64,000 nucleotides of DNA from positions 9,092,643 through 9,156,642 of the forward strand of contig CM037840.1 in assembly GCA_021234535.1 (NCBI GenBank), read 5' to 3'. Source of the stretch: Stichopus chloronotus (Eukaryota; Echinodermata; Holothuroidea; Aspidochirotida; Stichopodidae). Under the pieces are notes generated by a model, which did no database searches, had not been told where the DNA came from, and was given only the letters and a program-made list of their open reading frames with translations. Below are positions 36,131 through 49,330 of this stretch, one piece after another. How positions within the stretch are numbered: position 1 is the stretch's first letter; every line of letters begins with the position of its first letter. The translations under genes and the position numbers were made by a program.

Positions 36131-36387
36131 GCTCTCACTCCGTGTATCTTGCCATTAATAAACTAGCTGTATGATTGTAAAGGACAACAGCACAGAGTAA
36201 TTGGAAATGGCGAGCGAGAGCAGCGACAGGGGTGTTTGGTCTGGCACAGAGGTTCACATGTTATTGGGTATTTGGGGAGACAAGGCCATTTTAGACAAAA
36301 TGGACGGAACTTGCAGAAATTCGAAAATTTTCCAAATCTTATGATGTGCAACTACCGTAAACATGCTTAATGATAGTGTACGCTTTC

Positions 36388-36935
36388 TTAACTCAAGCTA
36401 ATAACATCAGCATGACATACAAAAGAAAATAGCAATAATCATTATTAAACCATTCAGTCTCATCAATAAACGTCTGCCAAAGCTTCATCTCCTTAAAACA
36501 TTATGGAAGTTATGAGAAATGGAAGATGCATCATTTGAATTTTCAAAAGTTTGGGTGAACAAATCAGGATTGAGCAACAAATAACGGAATTTCTATCTGT
36601 GAGGAGTTCATTTCTTGAAAAGCAGGCTTCGGTCCTTCCTCATTTTGAATAATCTATCATTCTACATCTACAAACATTGGTTTCAAACATGCCCGTGCTT
36701 TTTCAGTTGGGGGAGGGGGGTCGATTTTACCACAAGTCGAACATTTTCCCGATAACAGTGACCAACAACTTAAAACTCATTATATATGTTGCTACTGTAG
36801 ACCTATTATCATAGGATGAGCGGAACTCCAGATCTTGCGGCGGGTTCGTCTGAACCCCCTGAAACCCTCCCCCCCCCCGGATACGGGCCTGTCAAAAATA
36901 TGGATGTTTTTCCAAAACAAAAGCTTTATTTCCCT
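36388..36935 (-). mobile_element. TTAA-flanked element, interrupted copy
   Basis: Reverse-oriented copy of the family at 1544-1889. It matches from about 36395 to 36687, is broken by the 204-base insertion at 36688-36891, and resumes to its end TTTATTTCCCT followed by TTAA at 36936-36939. Confidence 0.75.
36688..36891. mobile_element. Nested insertion with 5-bp target duplication
   Basis: Inserted into the TTAA element between two copies of TCAAA (36683-36687 and 36892-36896). Its ends are short imperfect inverted repeats, CATGCCCGT at the left and ACGGGCCTG at the right. It contains a C10 run and no coding potential. Comparison with uninterrupted copies defines both edges. Confidence 0.7.
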
Positions 36936-38847
36936 TTAAATACAAAGAATGTCAGTTGAAGCAATATGCAGGAGCAGCGCCAAGTTCAGAAAGCTCGGGT
37001 TGGGATTGGACATGAATTTAAAATAGAAAAGTGCTACCCTGGGAAGTGATGTGGGCATGAGGAGTAACTTCGGTGACCACTTTCAAAATTTTGTGACCTA
37101 GGTTTAAGTAAGGAAAAAACACGGAAATTGTTGCACAACTATGTTCATAAATAATGTGGTAGATGTATGAACGTACAAAGGACGAGAAAAAAAAAAGGAA
37201 AAAGAAAATTGTGTTCAAGTCTGAGGTTTTCGGAAGGAAACTATAAATGCGGTAGCTCGAGAAAATGTTTAGTGTAGAGAGAAGATAACTTTGCGTGGGG
37301 CGCGAAAACTTTTTTCTGAAATGTGACTCAGGTAGATGACTTGAACTCAACAGAGAAAAAGAAGAAAACAAACAAAAATACAGAAAGTGTCACAATCTAT
37401 TTTGTGAAGACTATCAAAATGTTCATATAAATGTGTACCACATCCCATTTGCTAGAGGAATATATAGCTTATAAACGCAGTTTCCAGTCGTTATTAAAGA
37501 CAGCGTCTCTGAAAAGCAAGGGAATTAGTCCCCACACTCCCCCATGGTGCCATCTAGAAAAAAATACAACTAAGACAGATCATTAATGGGACACAAATAA
37601 GCGAGAATAAAAATGTTAAGATTCTTCAATTAACCTGATCAATAGAAAAAAGAAGTGAATTTCATTATGTAAAGTTACTGGAAGCTTTTCTGTGTCAATA
37701 TTTCCAAACTACGCTCTCCTTCCCTCACTCATTAACTTCTGACACGTCCCTCACTTTTCTCGTTTTCTTTTTTTCGCTTCTATATTTTTTAAAGTCGCCC
37801 AAATTCCTAACCTATCCCCGTCCACCCTTCTTGCTACGTTAGTGATAAAAAACAAAAACATTCTCGAGCTGTTTCTACCGGTCTATTTATTCACTCAATA
37901 TGAAATTAGTATTTAAAGTCACAGTGACTTCGTCAGCTCTTCAAAAATAAAAAAAAGCTGTTTCCATTCCCCATTTACTTAAATTAAGGTGCGGTAGCCC
38001 CCCCCCAAATAAAGAACAAGAAAAAAATGAGAGAAAAATTAAGGCGAAAAATATAAAGCAGAAAGAATGGGAAGGAGGAGGAAAAGAGAGGAAGGAATCG
38101 AGGACAGGATTATGTAAGAGGGTAGCGATTTATACTTGAGTATGTTTTTGTAGTGTGGAGTGAATGTGGTTGATATTTCTACCCAATTTTCCCTAGGTCC
38201 TTGTGACAATTCGAACACTAGATTGACTAGAATCCCATCCAAATCGTGAAATAGACGAACACCGCAATATATGGGCCTACACATAAGATGTGTATACTTT
38301 CATTTTTCTGGAATGCTGGCTACGTCACTGCCATGACGTATTCTGAAAATGCATACTCTGCGCTTCTATATATGACTAATGAAATATGCTTTAGGCAAAA
38401 CGCTACTTCCGTGTGAGGGTAGGAGGATGGGTGGGGGACAGGATGATTCAAAATTGACGAAAAATTAAAATCATTACTTGAAAAATAAGGATTCCTGGAG
38501 ATATATTAAATTTAAGTTCAGCTTGAAATGTGGCACCATTTTGCATCTAGCGCACCCTCTATGAGCTAGCCTTAGACCCGTCCCCCATGGACCGCCCCAT
38601 AACATTAAATTCTCGCTATGCCCCTGCTTAAATGTAAGGAAGCTGAATATAGCGCGATTATTATGATTAGGAAAAGTGTGGGGGCATATAGGTGTGCCAA
38701 TATTTCAATATGCTATACTGAATCGTCATATTGCCCCTCTAAATTAACAAGGGGACGGTAAGGTATATTAAACAATATACATTTTTCAACGCACGCGGGA
38801 CAAAAAAGAAAATGTAAAATCATTAAATGGAAATAATTTGTTTTACA

Positions 38848-39104
38848 GAAAACAATCATGTTTTTAAACCAATGTTTAAGGACATAGAGTGATATATCCT
38901 TCAAAATAAGGAAGAACTGTATCCTTCTTTTCAAGAAATAAGTTTCTAACAGATAGAAATCCAGTTATTTGTTGCTCAACAGTAATTTGTTTACCCAAAC
39001 TTTGCACAATCATTACATAATATTTATTGATGAGACGGAATGTTTTAACGATGATTAAAGCTATTTTCTTTGCATGTTGGTGAATTCTAAACTCACTATT
39101 CCCC
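38848..39104 (+). mobile_element. TTAA-type element, degraded copy
   Basis: Matches the family core (TTTTTAAACCAATGTTTAAGG, TTCAAGAAATAAGTTTCT, GTTATTTGTTGCTCAACA, CACTATTCCCCTT). The left terminus is degraded. Confidence 0.65.
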
Positions 39105-42045
39105 TTCAAAATAAGTAGGAATTTATGGAAGATATGTTCAGATTCAAATCAAATTTAGCACCATTTTGCACATATGGAAACCTGTGCACCCGTTACTAGC
39201 CTCCTGAGCAAAGTTAATCCATGCTTGGGTAACCTATCACTTGGTGTTTTTCTTTCTTTCTTTTTTTTTCTGTGTATGGCTTTTTCGTCGCTTTTGATTT
39301 GAACTAGATCATTAAGATAGAGGAGAGATAAATATTATAGTTCTGGATAAAGTTCTGGAATGTTTTACTAGAAAATGTTCTGCCCTGCCTTGTCTATCCA
39401 TAATTAGCTTTAATGATTCCTTAGAATATTGATTAGTGCAACGTAGATATAACTTAGTAATTTCATCATTAAGTCTTTTGAATCCTTGCCTAAACTAACA
39501 TTCCTATGACAAGAGAACTACAGTCCACGTGTACTGAGACTGAAATTTCTGCAAAGAGATCACCAAAAAATAAATCCCAATTTTTCTTTAAATTAAGAAC
39601 AAAATCACACAAAAATTCATGCAATGTATCATTCTAGTGTTAAAATTACTTTATATGAAAAGGGAATGATTTTGTTTATATTTTCGGCACGAAATATGCG
39701 ATTTCACTGACTTCTTTTCAGCGACAGTAGTCCTGTTTTGGTCAGCTACGTGCAGATGTATGTGTAAAGTGGGATATGAAACTAGTATAGATCGGCAATA
39801 CTAAGTCACATTTTAGTAAACAGTCTCAACTATTGGTTCTTTACGTGTTTACAATCAACAAAAAAGGAAAGAAATTGTCCCTTTAATGGCATATCCAATA
39901 ATGTATAAATTTATCAAACAAGTTTTGCTGTATATTGAATCTTTTTGAAGGTGTTTTGGATATATGGTTTAACGTGTATAAAAAGAACGGACTACGAGTG
40001 TCCGATAAAAGCTGTCTGTAGATGTGACGTCACGAAATAATTAGATAACATTTCATTTCCGTGGTCCTCTGGTACAAATCATATCTTTACACAAGTTGAC
40101 AAATTTTTGGTTCTTTCCGATCAGAGATGGAGAAGATATTTACTAAAAATAAAAAAAATTGGATCGTAATCCGATCCGATATCGTTGTAGTGTGAACGCG
40201 CCTTTACAGTATGTACAGAAACCTAAGTGCCGGGCCCTTATAAGTCGACAGTTTACTGCAAAATGCTCACATGACAATTCCTCATTACATGCAGCCAATT
40301 TAACAATTTCATGCAAAATGTTGACTTGTTCACTTGTTTTTGTACGTGAGAAATAAATGCGAAAAGTTATGTCGCTCATTTCTTAGCAACTTAACAATAA
40401 TCGCCAAATGTTGAATGACAACTTATCACATCCTGACATTTGTGTTTCTGGTTTGGGAAGTGAAGACTTGGACATTTTGCAGAAAATTGTTTAATTGATA
40501 GATGTGACAAGTTGTTATTTGAACTTTCTTTTGCAGAAATTGAAAGGAAGAAGAATGAACCAGAACGCACAAGTGCGTGGTTTCGATGATTTCATTTTTT
40601 TGTTTCTGACATACATGCCTAAAACAATATACTGAAACTTGCTTAAGTTTGTAGTATTACATTTATTTTTCATGTCACCAATCGAGCTGTAGCATCAATT
40701 GTACACAACGACATCTGCTAAAGTTAGATGGTGACTGATAGCCATCATGATTCAATTTGCTCACCTCCTTGGTAAACAAGGAATATGGCGTAGCTTCCAA
40801 CATTGTTGTTCCTTTGCAATTTGTGAAGATGTTTTGGTAAATGATAAACGTAGCCCACTATTCAAGCCTCACGATATGCGCCTATTGCTCAATATGCCAA
40901 CAGCTCCCTATCACTATAAGCCATGTGAAACCATCATGTTGAACGCTTATTGTTAGTACAGCGTAAGTATATGGTACCGGTAGTCCAATCGTCCAGTTAC
41001 ATGGAACCTTTCGTATCCAATATGCACTTTTGTAACTCAGTTTGCCATATGCTTATGCTTGACATTTATGCAAACAGGGTTTCCACATGACAAAAAGTGC
41101 TACCGTGGAATTTGCATGGAAAAATAATAGTTGCATCCCCCTCCCCTAATGAGTGCAAGTATGGCAGTACGGGCGGTCTCGTGTCATCGATATTGATCAG
41201 TCAAAACGTATAACGCCTAATCAGTAATAATGAGAAATACATGAAGTCAAGTATCCAAGCTCTTTTTCATGTATTTTTTCTACAAACTTACGTAAACTCA
41301 CAAAACCATATAGCAAATCCCATGATATTACATCCCTATCGCATATATTATAATTAAGCCTGTGGAGTTCCCGGCCCAACTACCCGGCTTCCTGCAGTTG
41401 TGTATGCACTGCACTGTGCGACATACAAAAGCAGTGCACGCTACATTTGCACACTGAAGACACAGCCCCTTTGTGCATCATTGGTTAATCTGTAGCTTCA
41501 TCATCATCAATTGGTCAACGTAAACACTGCAGAGATTTATAGTATACAGTTCGCGCAGGAAGCTTTTGCCCTGCTTCGAGGTGGTCTACAACTCGTTAGG
41601 ACACGGATTTAAAACACCGGGCTGAACAGGGAGTCCAAGGTCGGGGCAAGCCCGGTTCCGTGGGAACGCAGTATATCTCAAATGATGATTAAATGTGCCA
41701 AAGGCAATGACACTGAACAAAGATTACATGGCACAAAGGGGCAGAGGAATAAATCTAGGAAAAAAATATTTATGTACTCTACTGCCTGGTCACGCAAGGT
41801 GAATAGGATATATACCTTCTTAGGTACTGTGTGTAAACATTGAAACAAAACTAGATACAAGGTGTGCGGCAAGAGTTACCACACGTAAACGTGAGATTAT
41901 GTGCAATATGGTATATCATCGCTTGAAAGATACAAGCCTTGGCTAACATAAAATATAATTTGCTGCACTTGAACATCATTAAAACACAGCCCATGTATGT
42001 TCATTTGCTGGGAAATTTTAGGAAATTGTTCCATATAGAATACAG

Positions 42046-42202
42046 TTTGCACACATCAAAGCCATTTGCACAATTTCTGGATGACACCAGCAGTACCACT
42101 AAGATTGATGTGCATGAAGATAAAGCAATCATAAAACAGAAAGAGACGGGGAGAGGACCTACGGCAGCTCTCGATTCATTCCACGAAGACGGCCACGTTT
42201 GA
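42046..42202 (+). CDS. Possible last exon of an unknown plus-strand gene
   Basis: After an acceptor-like CCATATAGAATACAG, an open frame runs to TGA at 42202. Its composition is protein-like: DDTSSTTKIDVHEDKAIIK, then QKETGRGPTAALDSF and an end of HEDGHV. An AATAAA lies about 110 bases downstream (42311-42316). No domain was recognised. Candidate upstream exons at 30393-30431 and 31575-31736 are too weak to link. Confidence 0.25.
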
Positions 42203-42310
42203 CTGGTTAAGACGGGGGAAATCGCTATAACAGATATCAAGCTGTTTACATTTTAACTTTGTTGGCAGAATCCCTCCAGGAATTTAACAGGATAAAAAAG
42301 AAAGAAGGTA

Positions 42311-42316
42311 AATAAA
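42311..42316 (+). terminator. AATAAA polyadenylation signal downstream of the candidate exon
   Basis: Its position supports, but does not prove, a plus-strand transcript ending near 42335. Confidence 0.2.
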
Positions 42317-42462
42317 AAGGTTATCTTGGCATGACTTCACCCAACATCCTGTCAACTAGTTTTGCAAGTTACATGAACATGTTTCTGCAACAATCACATG
42401 CTAAAAGCAAGTTTCAAAGCAACAACTATAACTAGCTTTAAAGTAGCAATAAAATCCTTTAA

Positions 42463-42748
42463 AGGGAAATATATGCGCCAACATTGCAAACAAAGAAGCT
42501 TTTGATCAGTGTTAAACCATTCAGTCTCATGCATGGATGAGTTATAACAAATGCATCGTTTGAATTTTTGAGAGTCTAGATGGACAAATAATTCTTGAGC
42601 AAAACATAATTTAAATTTTTTTTCTGTGAGAAACTAGTTTCTTGAAAAGACGGTTATGGTCCTCCCTGATTTTGAATAATTTACCATTCTGTGTCTATAA
42701 ATGTTGGTTTCAAAAATATGTTTTCTTTAAGATAAATGCCTTATTTCA
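42463..42748 (-). mobile_element. TTAA-flanked element, reverse copy
   Basis: Starts AGGGAAATATATGCGCC after TTAA (42459-42462) and contains the family core in reverse (AACCATTCAGTCTCAT, GGTTTCAAAAATATG). The far end is degraded to GCCTTATTTCAC. Confidence 0.7.
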
Positions 42749-43116
42749 CAAAACGCAACATCCTAGGTGTCAAGATACAATGGAGCATAAAGCCATTTTT
42801 GTATGTCTTTCAATAAAATAGCATTTTAAAGGAATCAATTTCTGGTATAGGCAATTGCTGGACCTGACTTTACAAGAACCTCTCTAACCAATCTCCATCA
42901 CAATAGCTGCATGTGCATTGTGCATAAAGATCAAATCTGGCTGAATCACTTCTTTTGAGAAAATTTTCTGACATCCACGACAAAATTTTTCTGGCTTTTC
43001 ATTTCTGGAAGAGGCTAGAATGTAGGTGGCAAGGTGCACTGTACATGTTCTCTCTCCACCCACTTGGGAGAATATCTTGCGGGGGGAATAAAACCCTGGG
43101 AAACAAACATTTAACA

Positions 43117-45003
43117 ATGGGGTGATGAAAAGAACCTTAAACAGACCCCCCTTCCTGGCATAATAGTGCTTCTAAATAGTTACGAAAAATTTGGTTTATC
43201 ACACCACTCTAAAGAAGAGATTCTTTTATGCGTGTCCAGTTTTGATAACACAGCCATGTGTGTTGTTGTGAGCACTGTCCACAGCTTGTATACAAGCCTC
43301 CAAATGGTATAAAGCTTGAGCCCATTTATAAATTCCACATACACAAAGCACAATCTCTTCTTTACTAGGAACCTCACACAGCTCATATATACAGCTGTGC
43401 AAAAGGACCAACCAATTTCTGTGTTCAGACTGTGGTCAATTGGTTTACTCTTTCTGTGTTCATGGGCAAGGCAGCTTTCACTTGGTTTGAACTGAAATGA
43501 CTACAAACACTGCGGTGTGCCATGCCTGTCTGTGGCGTGGCCTGCAACCGGACCGTAAAATTTGGTAAAACTGGCATGTTAGCACAGTGCCTCTTAGCAT
43601 TACGGCCCAAACTACAAATGGGACGTTTTTATCGTGGATTTTCACCATTTATCGACCCACTAACATTTAGTGGAGAAGTGTGGATATTTTTACGTATTTG
43701 CTGGCTACCCAATGTGGCATGGGTATTCATGCATGACTAACTTACCACTTGTATTTGAGCTTGTTTAGCAATAATATAGAAATAATATTGTATATGTCTA
43801 GCTAAATGTATAGTGCCATTCGTGAGAAAACCATTACTTCAACAAAAGTTGCGGTGGTGCAATTCAGCAGTCCCACCCAACGACGCCTCTCATAGCAAAC
43901 GGGCAACACTGATTTATGAGTGTCATCATTCTTTTTGTAAATGCAGCGATTTTACCACCTTGATCTCTTGTTGTCATGATTGGGAAAAAACAGAAAACAT
44001 AAAGGAAATGCAAGATGACCGTTTTCTTGGAACACTTGACTCATGAAAACCTCTGCTTTTGACATGTTGGCACTTTCGCTTATGCAAACCTGAGTAAAAC
44101 AAAACAACATACCGAGTCAGTTTCATTGCAAACCTTGCAATCAAAATATTAACAGGTGTAATGTTCAGCAGGATATGAGTAATAGAAGAATAATAACATT
44201 GATTGATCTAAGAGGAAGCAAACCAATTATAGCCAGAACATACTCAAATGAGGAAAATGGAATTGCTTTATGGTAAATATTGACAACACTATTAATGAAA
44301 TGGTATAGAAGAAGGGACTTATTTACAACCTCTGGCTTTATGTTAAAGGGAAGCACTGACTTTCAAGTCGAATGCCAAAGTTGTGTGGGGACAGGTGACT
44401 GAGCACAAATAAAGGCAACTTTGACCATGGAATCATGATGAAAAAGAAATACACTACAGCAGACTGCTGCGTAACAAATCAACCTTATGGTCCTGTTCCC
44501 ACTAGTTATCTTTTATAATGAACTAAAATGATACAGACATCACGGGTGATAAAATATCCTGAATCATCACTAAACTTACAAAGTCATGACAACAAATAAC
44601 AATTAAGAAGCAATTTTTTCAAGCCTTCCCTGCTTATGGGCCTTTAGTAGCTGTTCAGGAAAAAAAGTTGTCGTCTTTTGATTTCAGAAAACTCCTGCCA
44701 TCATTGAACTGTAAGGCTAGCCCTCAAACAATTCACCAATTTGACAACTCATAGGTTTACCAATCATGCATGCACCCACAAATACATACACACAGCAAGT
44801 GATGCAGCTGGATATTAATTTGCCATTTTTCCATCCATCATGTTTTTTCTTTGCCTTTGAAATTGGCTCTCCCACGTAAACTCCTCTGATGAAACAATGG
44901 TCTTTTTTTCTTTTCTTTCTTTAAATCTTTTTGCAACTAAAGTAACCTACCATGGGAGAGCAGTTTCCCTTTAAAGTGCTGTCACCTACCTGACCTATTG
45001 GCA
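43117..45003. other. No gene recognised
   Basis: Several open frames of 60-80 codons occur on both strands (43226-44046), but none has domain character or convincing splice sites. Confidence 0.5.
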
Positions 45004-45075
45004 ATGACATCAGACCCTTTCAATTACTGGAGCCCCCACTGGGAGAAGATGTTCCAAAGAAGGGAACTTCTGAAG
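45004..45075 (+). CDS. Possible first coding exon, 24 codons (uncertain)
   Basis: ATG in a fair context (GGCAATGAC), then MTSDPFNYWSPHWEKMFQRR and ELLK, ending at a good donor CTGAAG|GTGAGA. The composition looks protein-like, but no partner exon or family was identified. Confidence 0.2.
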
Positions 45076-47326
45076 GTGAGATCATGTATCTCTCTTGAGG
45101 GTCGAGAACATTGTTTGAATTCGAAGAAGGGACGAAAGAACTGCACCAACAAAGAAAGATGCACACATATATCCAATTTAGTCTGGCTATTCAGCACTGT
45201 GTATGAGAGCTAAGGTTTCACGGTACTGCCTGAAATAGGTACCGGTACGGTACCTGAGGAGAAAAAACTCTGACTGTTAACTCCAGAAAATACTTGGATA
45301 AACATCATGCCTTTACGTACTTGTAGTGTACTAATTACTGTAGGATACTTACAATTGATATCATAGCACATAAAATACTGAAAACTTGTTTTGTCTTGTG
45401 AAAATATTCTCCAGAAATGGAAACAAATTCCCCATCTGTGCCAGCTGACTGTACAAGATGATTGCTACAAGGTCTACTGGACATTCAACACACACTACTG
45501 TATGTAAATTTGTACAGTAAGTCTGCCGCTCGAAGCGAGGAATCCCTGTACTATTTCAACGGGAAATTTTCAGCTGTTGTTTGCCAGCTCTGATGGAGTC
45601 TAGCAAGCTATGCCCCATCCCCAAAACTCTAGCTAGCTTCTAGAATGAATGAAAGTCATGAACTGAATGATATTATGTACGAAGTTGATACCTGTAGGTC
45701 AATTAGTTGACCCTTTCCCACCATTTTCGACAGCCAATCACAAGTTTATAATGTCAGAGGCAGGTAGGACTTTCTTTCATATTTAGACGCACGGCTAGCT
45801 AGAAAGGGTTTTATCTTTACTGATGCATGCATCTCGGGAAATCCCAATCCAACGTTCATAAAGGCGACATTTATGTCACTTGTATGATGTCATGTGAGGA
45901 TTTGCTGCTTATGTGGAAGCGATTTTCAACTTTAATGAGGTCAATTCAGTGGTGTATGCACAGCACATTATTTCGTAACATTACATGAACTGCGCAGTAT
46001 ATAGCCAACTAATTATTAATGAGATCAATGAAACGACAAGATTGGAATCTGATCGCGGTGATGGTACGCAATGGTACCAGAGAGCTGCTACTGTTACTGT
46101 CCATGTGTACTGTTACTAAAGGCATATCATTTCCGTGCGTGTTCTAGCAACTACAGATTTTGTATTGACGGAATTAGAGTAAACGTTCTGTAACAGTAAA
46201 TGCCAGCAACTATACTAATTCATTAGGAACTTCAAGAAAATGGAACAAGGAAGGGATAACAATTTTCTAAATAAACTCTGAATTACCCAACCCAGCCTAC
46301 TAGAATCAAGCCAGCTTATTTTCTGAGTGAATGCATAAGAAGAGAAGTCAAGACCTGACTCTCAATACTAACAAAAAGATGTAAAAACTTTTAATATAGA
46401 TAGCACTACAGTAACTTGTCACTACCATTCTCACGACTGTTGGCTTCGGCCCAACTATGTACTATTGAAAATGGAATACTGGTACATGGATGTCAGTTAA
46501 TGGTTCCCTGGACTCTTTTTAGCAATATTTATGGAGTGGCTCCACCATATATTACCCCGACTAGCCCCAACATGTGTCCACAGTGGCACTATGGTAGGAG
46601 GGATTGAACAGAGTGCCAACCCCCTATCTTTAAGGGCACCATATGGGGTTTGTAGCAACTGCGTGCAGTCAATTTGTTCTTCTAGTTGGAACCGTTTTTT
46701 TTTTTTAACTTTTTGCCTTGTACACAAGTTCTGAAAAACTATCTGGGCAGAGGATTCTGAAGCTGATTAAAGTATCAACAAAACCAGGAACAATGCATGT
46801 ATTGTCAAACAAGAGTGCACCACAAAATGATAAGTAAATATTCAAAATGTTTCCAAAGTGCATAAATGTTCCTCTCTTTTCTCATGAAATTATTTGATGT
46901 AAATGACATCAATCCAATCAATTTCCACAGATCTCTCTCAGTCAATGGAGGTTAGTTTTTCTTGAAATGGAATCCATAAATCCTGTTGTACTCACCTGGT
47001 ACATGTTTCGTTCGATCACACTTCCAGCGAGATGTCACTGGGTGCTGTACTTCCAAAGTCCCAGTTTGATACTAAATATCTGCACAGTGCGCACTTCTTA
47101 CTATGTGTAGGCCACTTACGAAGCCATAATGTCGTACGTCCATTCTGACGAAGCTGTAACACGCTTTTAACTTTGCGCAGATTTTTCACATAATATTGTT
47201 GCAATGCTGCTTACAATATATTCCATCATTGTTTAAAACTTAGACTGAGAGGTTACAGATAAAATAGGCAAAGCGATTTTGCAAACTTTATTCTCCTCTT
47301 CTACTCACAGATCATAACGTTCCATG

Positions 47327-47493
47327 CACCTAAAAAGTGAGGGCAGTGTCCGCTTCAATTTTCTGGATGTTCTGCTCTAAATGCATAGTATATCTTGCAC
47401 ACAAAACATTCTCTGTATCTATGGCATATGGATATGCAAAAGATATACTGGGCTCCAAAAACTGCAGCAGATACTGCCCTCACTTTTCAGGTG
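47327..47493. mobile_element. Hairpin element with 24-bp or longer inverted ends
   Basis: The ends 47327-47350 and 47470-47493 are reverse complements at 22 of 24 positions (core AAAAGTGAGGGCAGT). Similarity continues inward for about 15 more bases. Total length 167 bases, no coding capacity. Likely a miniature inverted-repeat transposable element. No clear target duplication. Confidence 0.7.
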
Positions 47494-49004
47494 TGTGGAC
47501 CTTTAAGCATACATTGTAAAGACACCACAACCAAAAATATACCCCACACTATGCTTATTACATAGATTTACACTCAGTTGTCAACCGACTATGCATTCTT
47601 CACAGTACAACCTCAGAGTTGTGCAGCACCTCCAGACAAAGGCAAGTCTATTCCCTATAGCAGAAGGGTTTCCTTCTGTAGCTATTAGCATGCTCATAAC
47701 TATGTCCAATACAAGAAATCGGTATATGTTGTGATAACAATTAGACAGGATGAAGACATGGATATTTGGAATGGAATGTTAAAGACATGACAGACTAAAC
47801 CACAACACCCATGGGAAAGGAGGGGGAACAACCATGGGAGGGAATATTCCATGCAGCTGGAGTTCTTGCTGTAAACAAAAGTAGCAACTGAGTCTATAAA
47901 AAGTGTTGGGGGAAAAATTTGCGGATATGACTGTTTCATTCTCTTCACTGTCTGTATGTCATTTTACCTTATGATAGTGCAGACTGTACAATTTGTAGTG
48001 GTGAGTCACACCAGTCAGTAGACACCACTTTCTCTTTTCTTTCGGATACCATGCAAATGCTCTGTGATAGGTAAATCCATCCCATGTCACAATTTTACTG
48101 TATGGATGAAAAATACTGCAGGATTGCAATAATGCGGGGAATATGTCGTTTTTCTATTGGAAAGCAACTAAAGACATTTAAACAAAAGACCTTAGTTATT
48201 GACTGGTTTCTTCTCAACACTGATAAAGAAATTAACAGCAGTGTTCAGTGACTGAAAGCAAAGGCCGCATTAGACATCCAACTGTGCTGAAGCGCCAGTT
48301 CCACAAAAATAGCTAGCACTAGATCGAGAAGTGTCCTCACTACAAAGCTTAATACCACGTTACACTACAAATTACTCTGCAATGAGAGTTCAATGCCATC
48401 GAATCTTTGCACTAGAGTCCCTGGGTATTAACACAACGTTTAGTTTGACAAACTTACATACTTTTAAACATAGTTGTTAAAGTTGATACGAAACAGTTTG
48501 ACAGATAGACTTAAGAATAAAAAGTTCAACAGTAACACTGTAAGCCAGTTTGCTGTCATTTTAACAGCTAAATGTAACAATTTTAACTTTCGTGTAAACG
48601 ACTATATTGGCATTTCCCAATTGTACTATGATACAGCCAACACCTAGACTGACAATGACCTGAATACTAATGACAGCTGGGCAGGATTAAAGCATTGATT
48701 GATTATCCCATGTAGGAGCTAAGATACTGAAACTTCAGGTAAGCATCTTTCTGAGAAATGAGAGAATAACTGACATCTCACCCAGTGTGGTAGGGTGAGA
48801 GATTAGTAGCAGTTGAGCATTGTTAGTGCAGAGCATAAAGAGGTATTGCAGTCTTTGTAAGGGTAACCTCCTCAATCAATATCCTACAGTGACATCCCTT
48901 ACAATAAACATCGTTCATCATAAACCGTCAGGGCATCATCCACCTCTACGCTTAAAAAGTACAATGACTGACAAATAAATTGTTAGAAAACAAAATGGTT
49001 CATT

Positions 49005-49330
49005 GGGCAAGGGAAGAGGATGGATTGAAAGGGATTGGTGGATGCCTAAGATGACAAGCATTTGATGGACAGAGGGGAGGAGGTGGACAGATGGACAGAA
49101 CGATGAATGGATGGACAATTGGATGGGCAGAGAGGAGGGGTTGGTGGGAGGGCTAGCTGGCTGGAGGACATAAAGATGGATGGGCAGCGATGTGCAGATG
49201 GATGGGCAGAGGGGATGGATCATGGATTAATAGGCAGAGGGGAGCAGATGGATGTGCAGAGGGGGTAGATGGATGAAAAGATGGATGGGTGGATCTCTAT
49301 GGGTGGATGGATGGGCAGATGCATCTATGC
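49005..49330. repeat. Degenerate GGATGGATGGGCAGA array
   Basis: About 320 bases of 4-base and 15-21-base repeats (GATGGATGGGCAGAGGGGA). The Pro/Ser/His-rich minus-strand frame here is a by-product. Confidence 0.9.

Noticed and set aside
45235..45256. Palindrome-like GGTACCGGTACGGTACC
   Set aside because: Short and low in complexity, with no associated element or function seen.
49005..49223. 95-codon Pro/Ser/His-rich minus-strand frame
   Set aside because: Produced by the GGATGGATGGGCAGA array.
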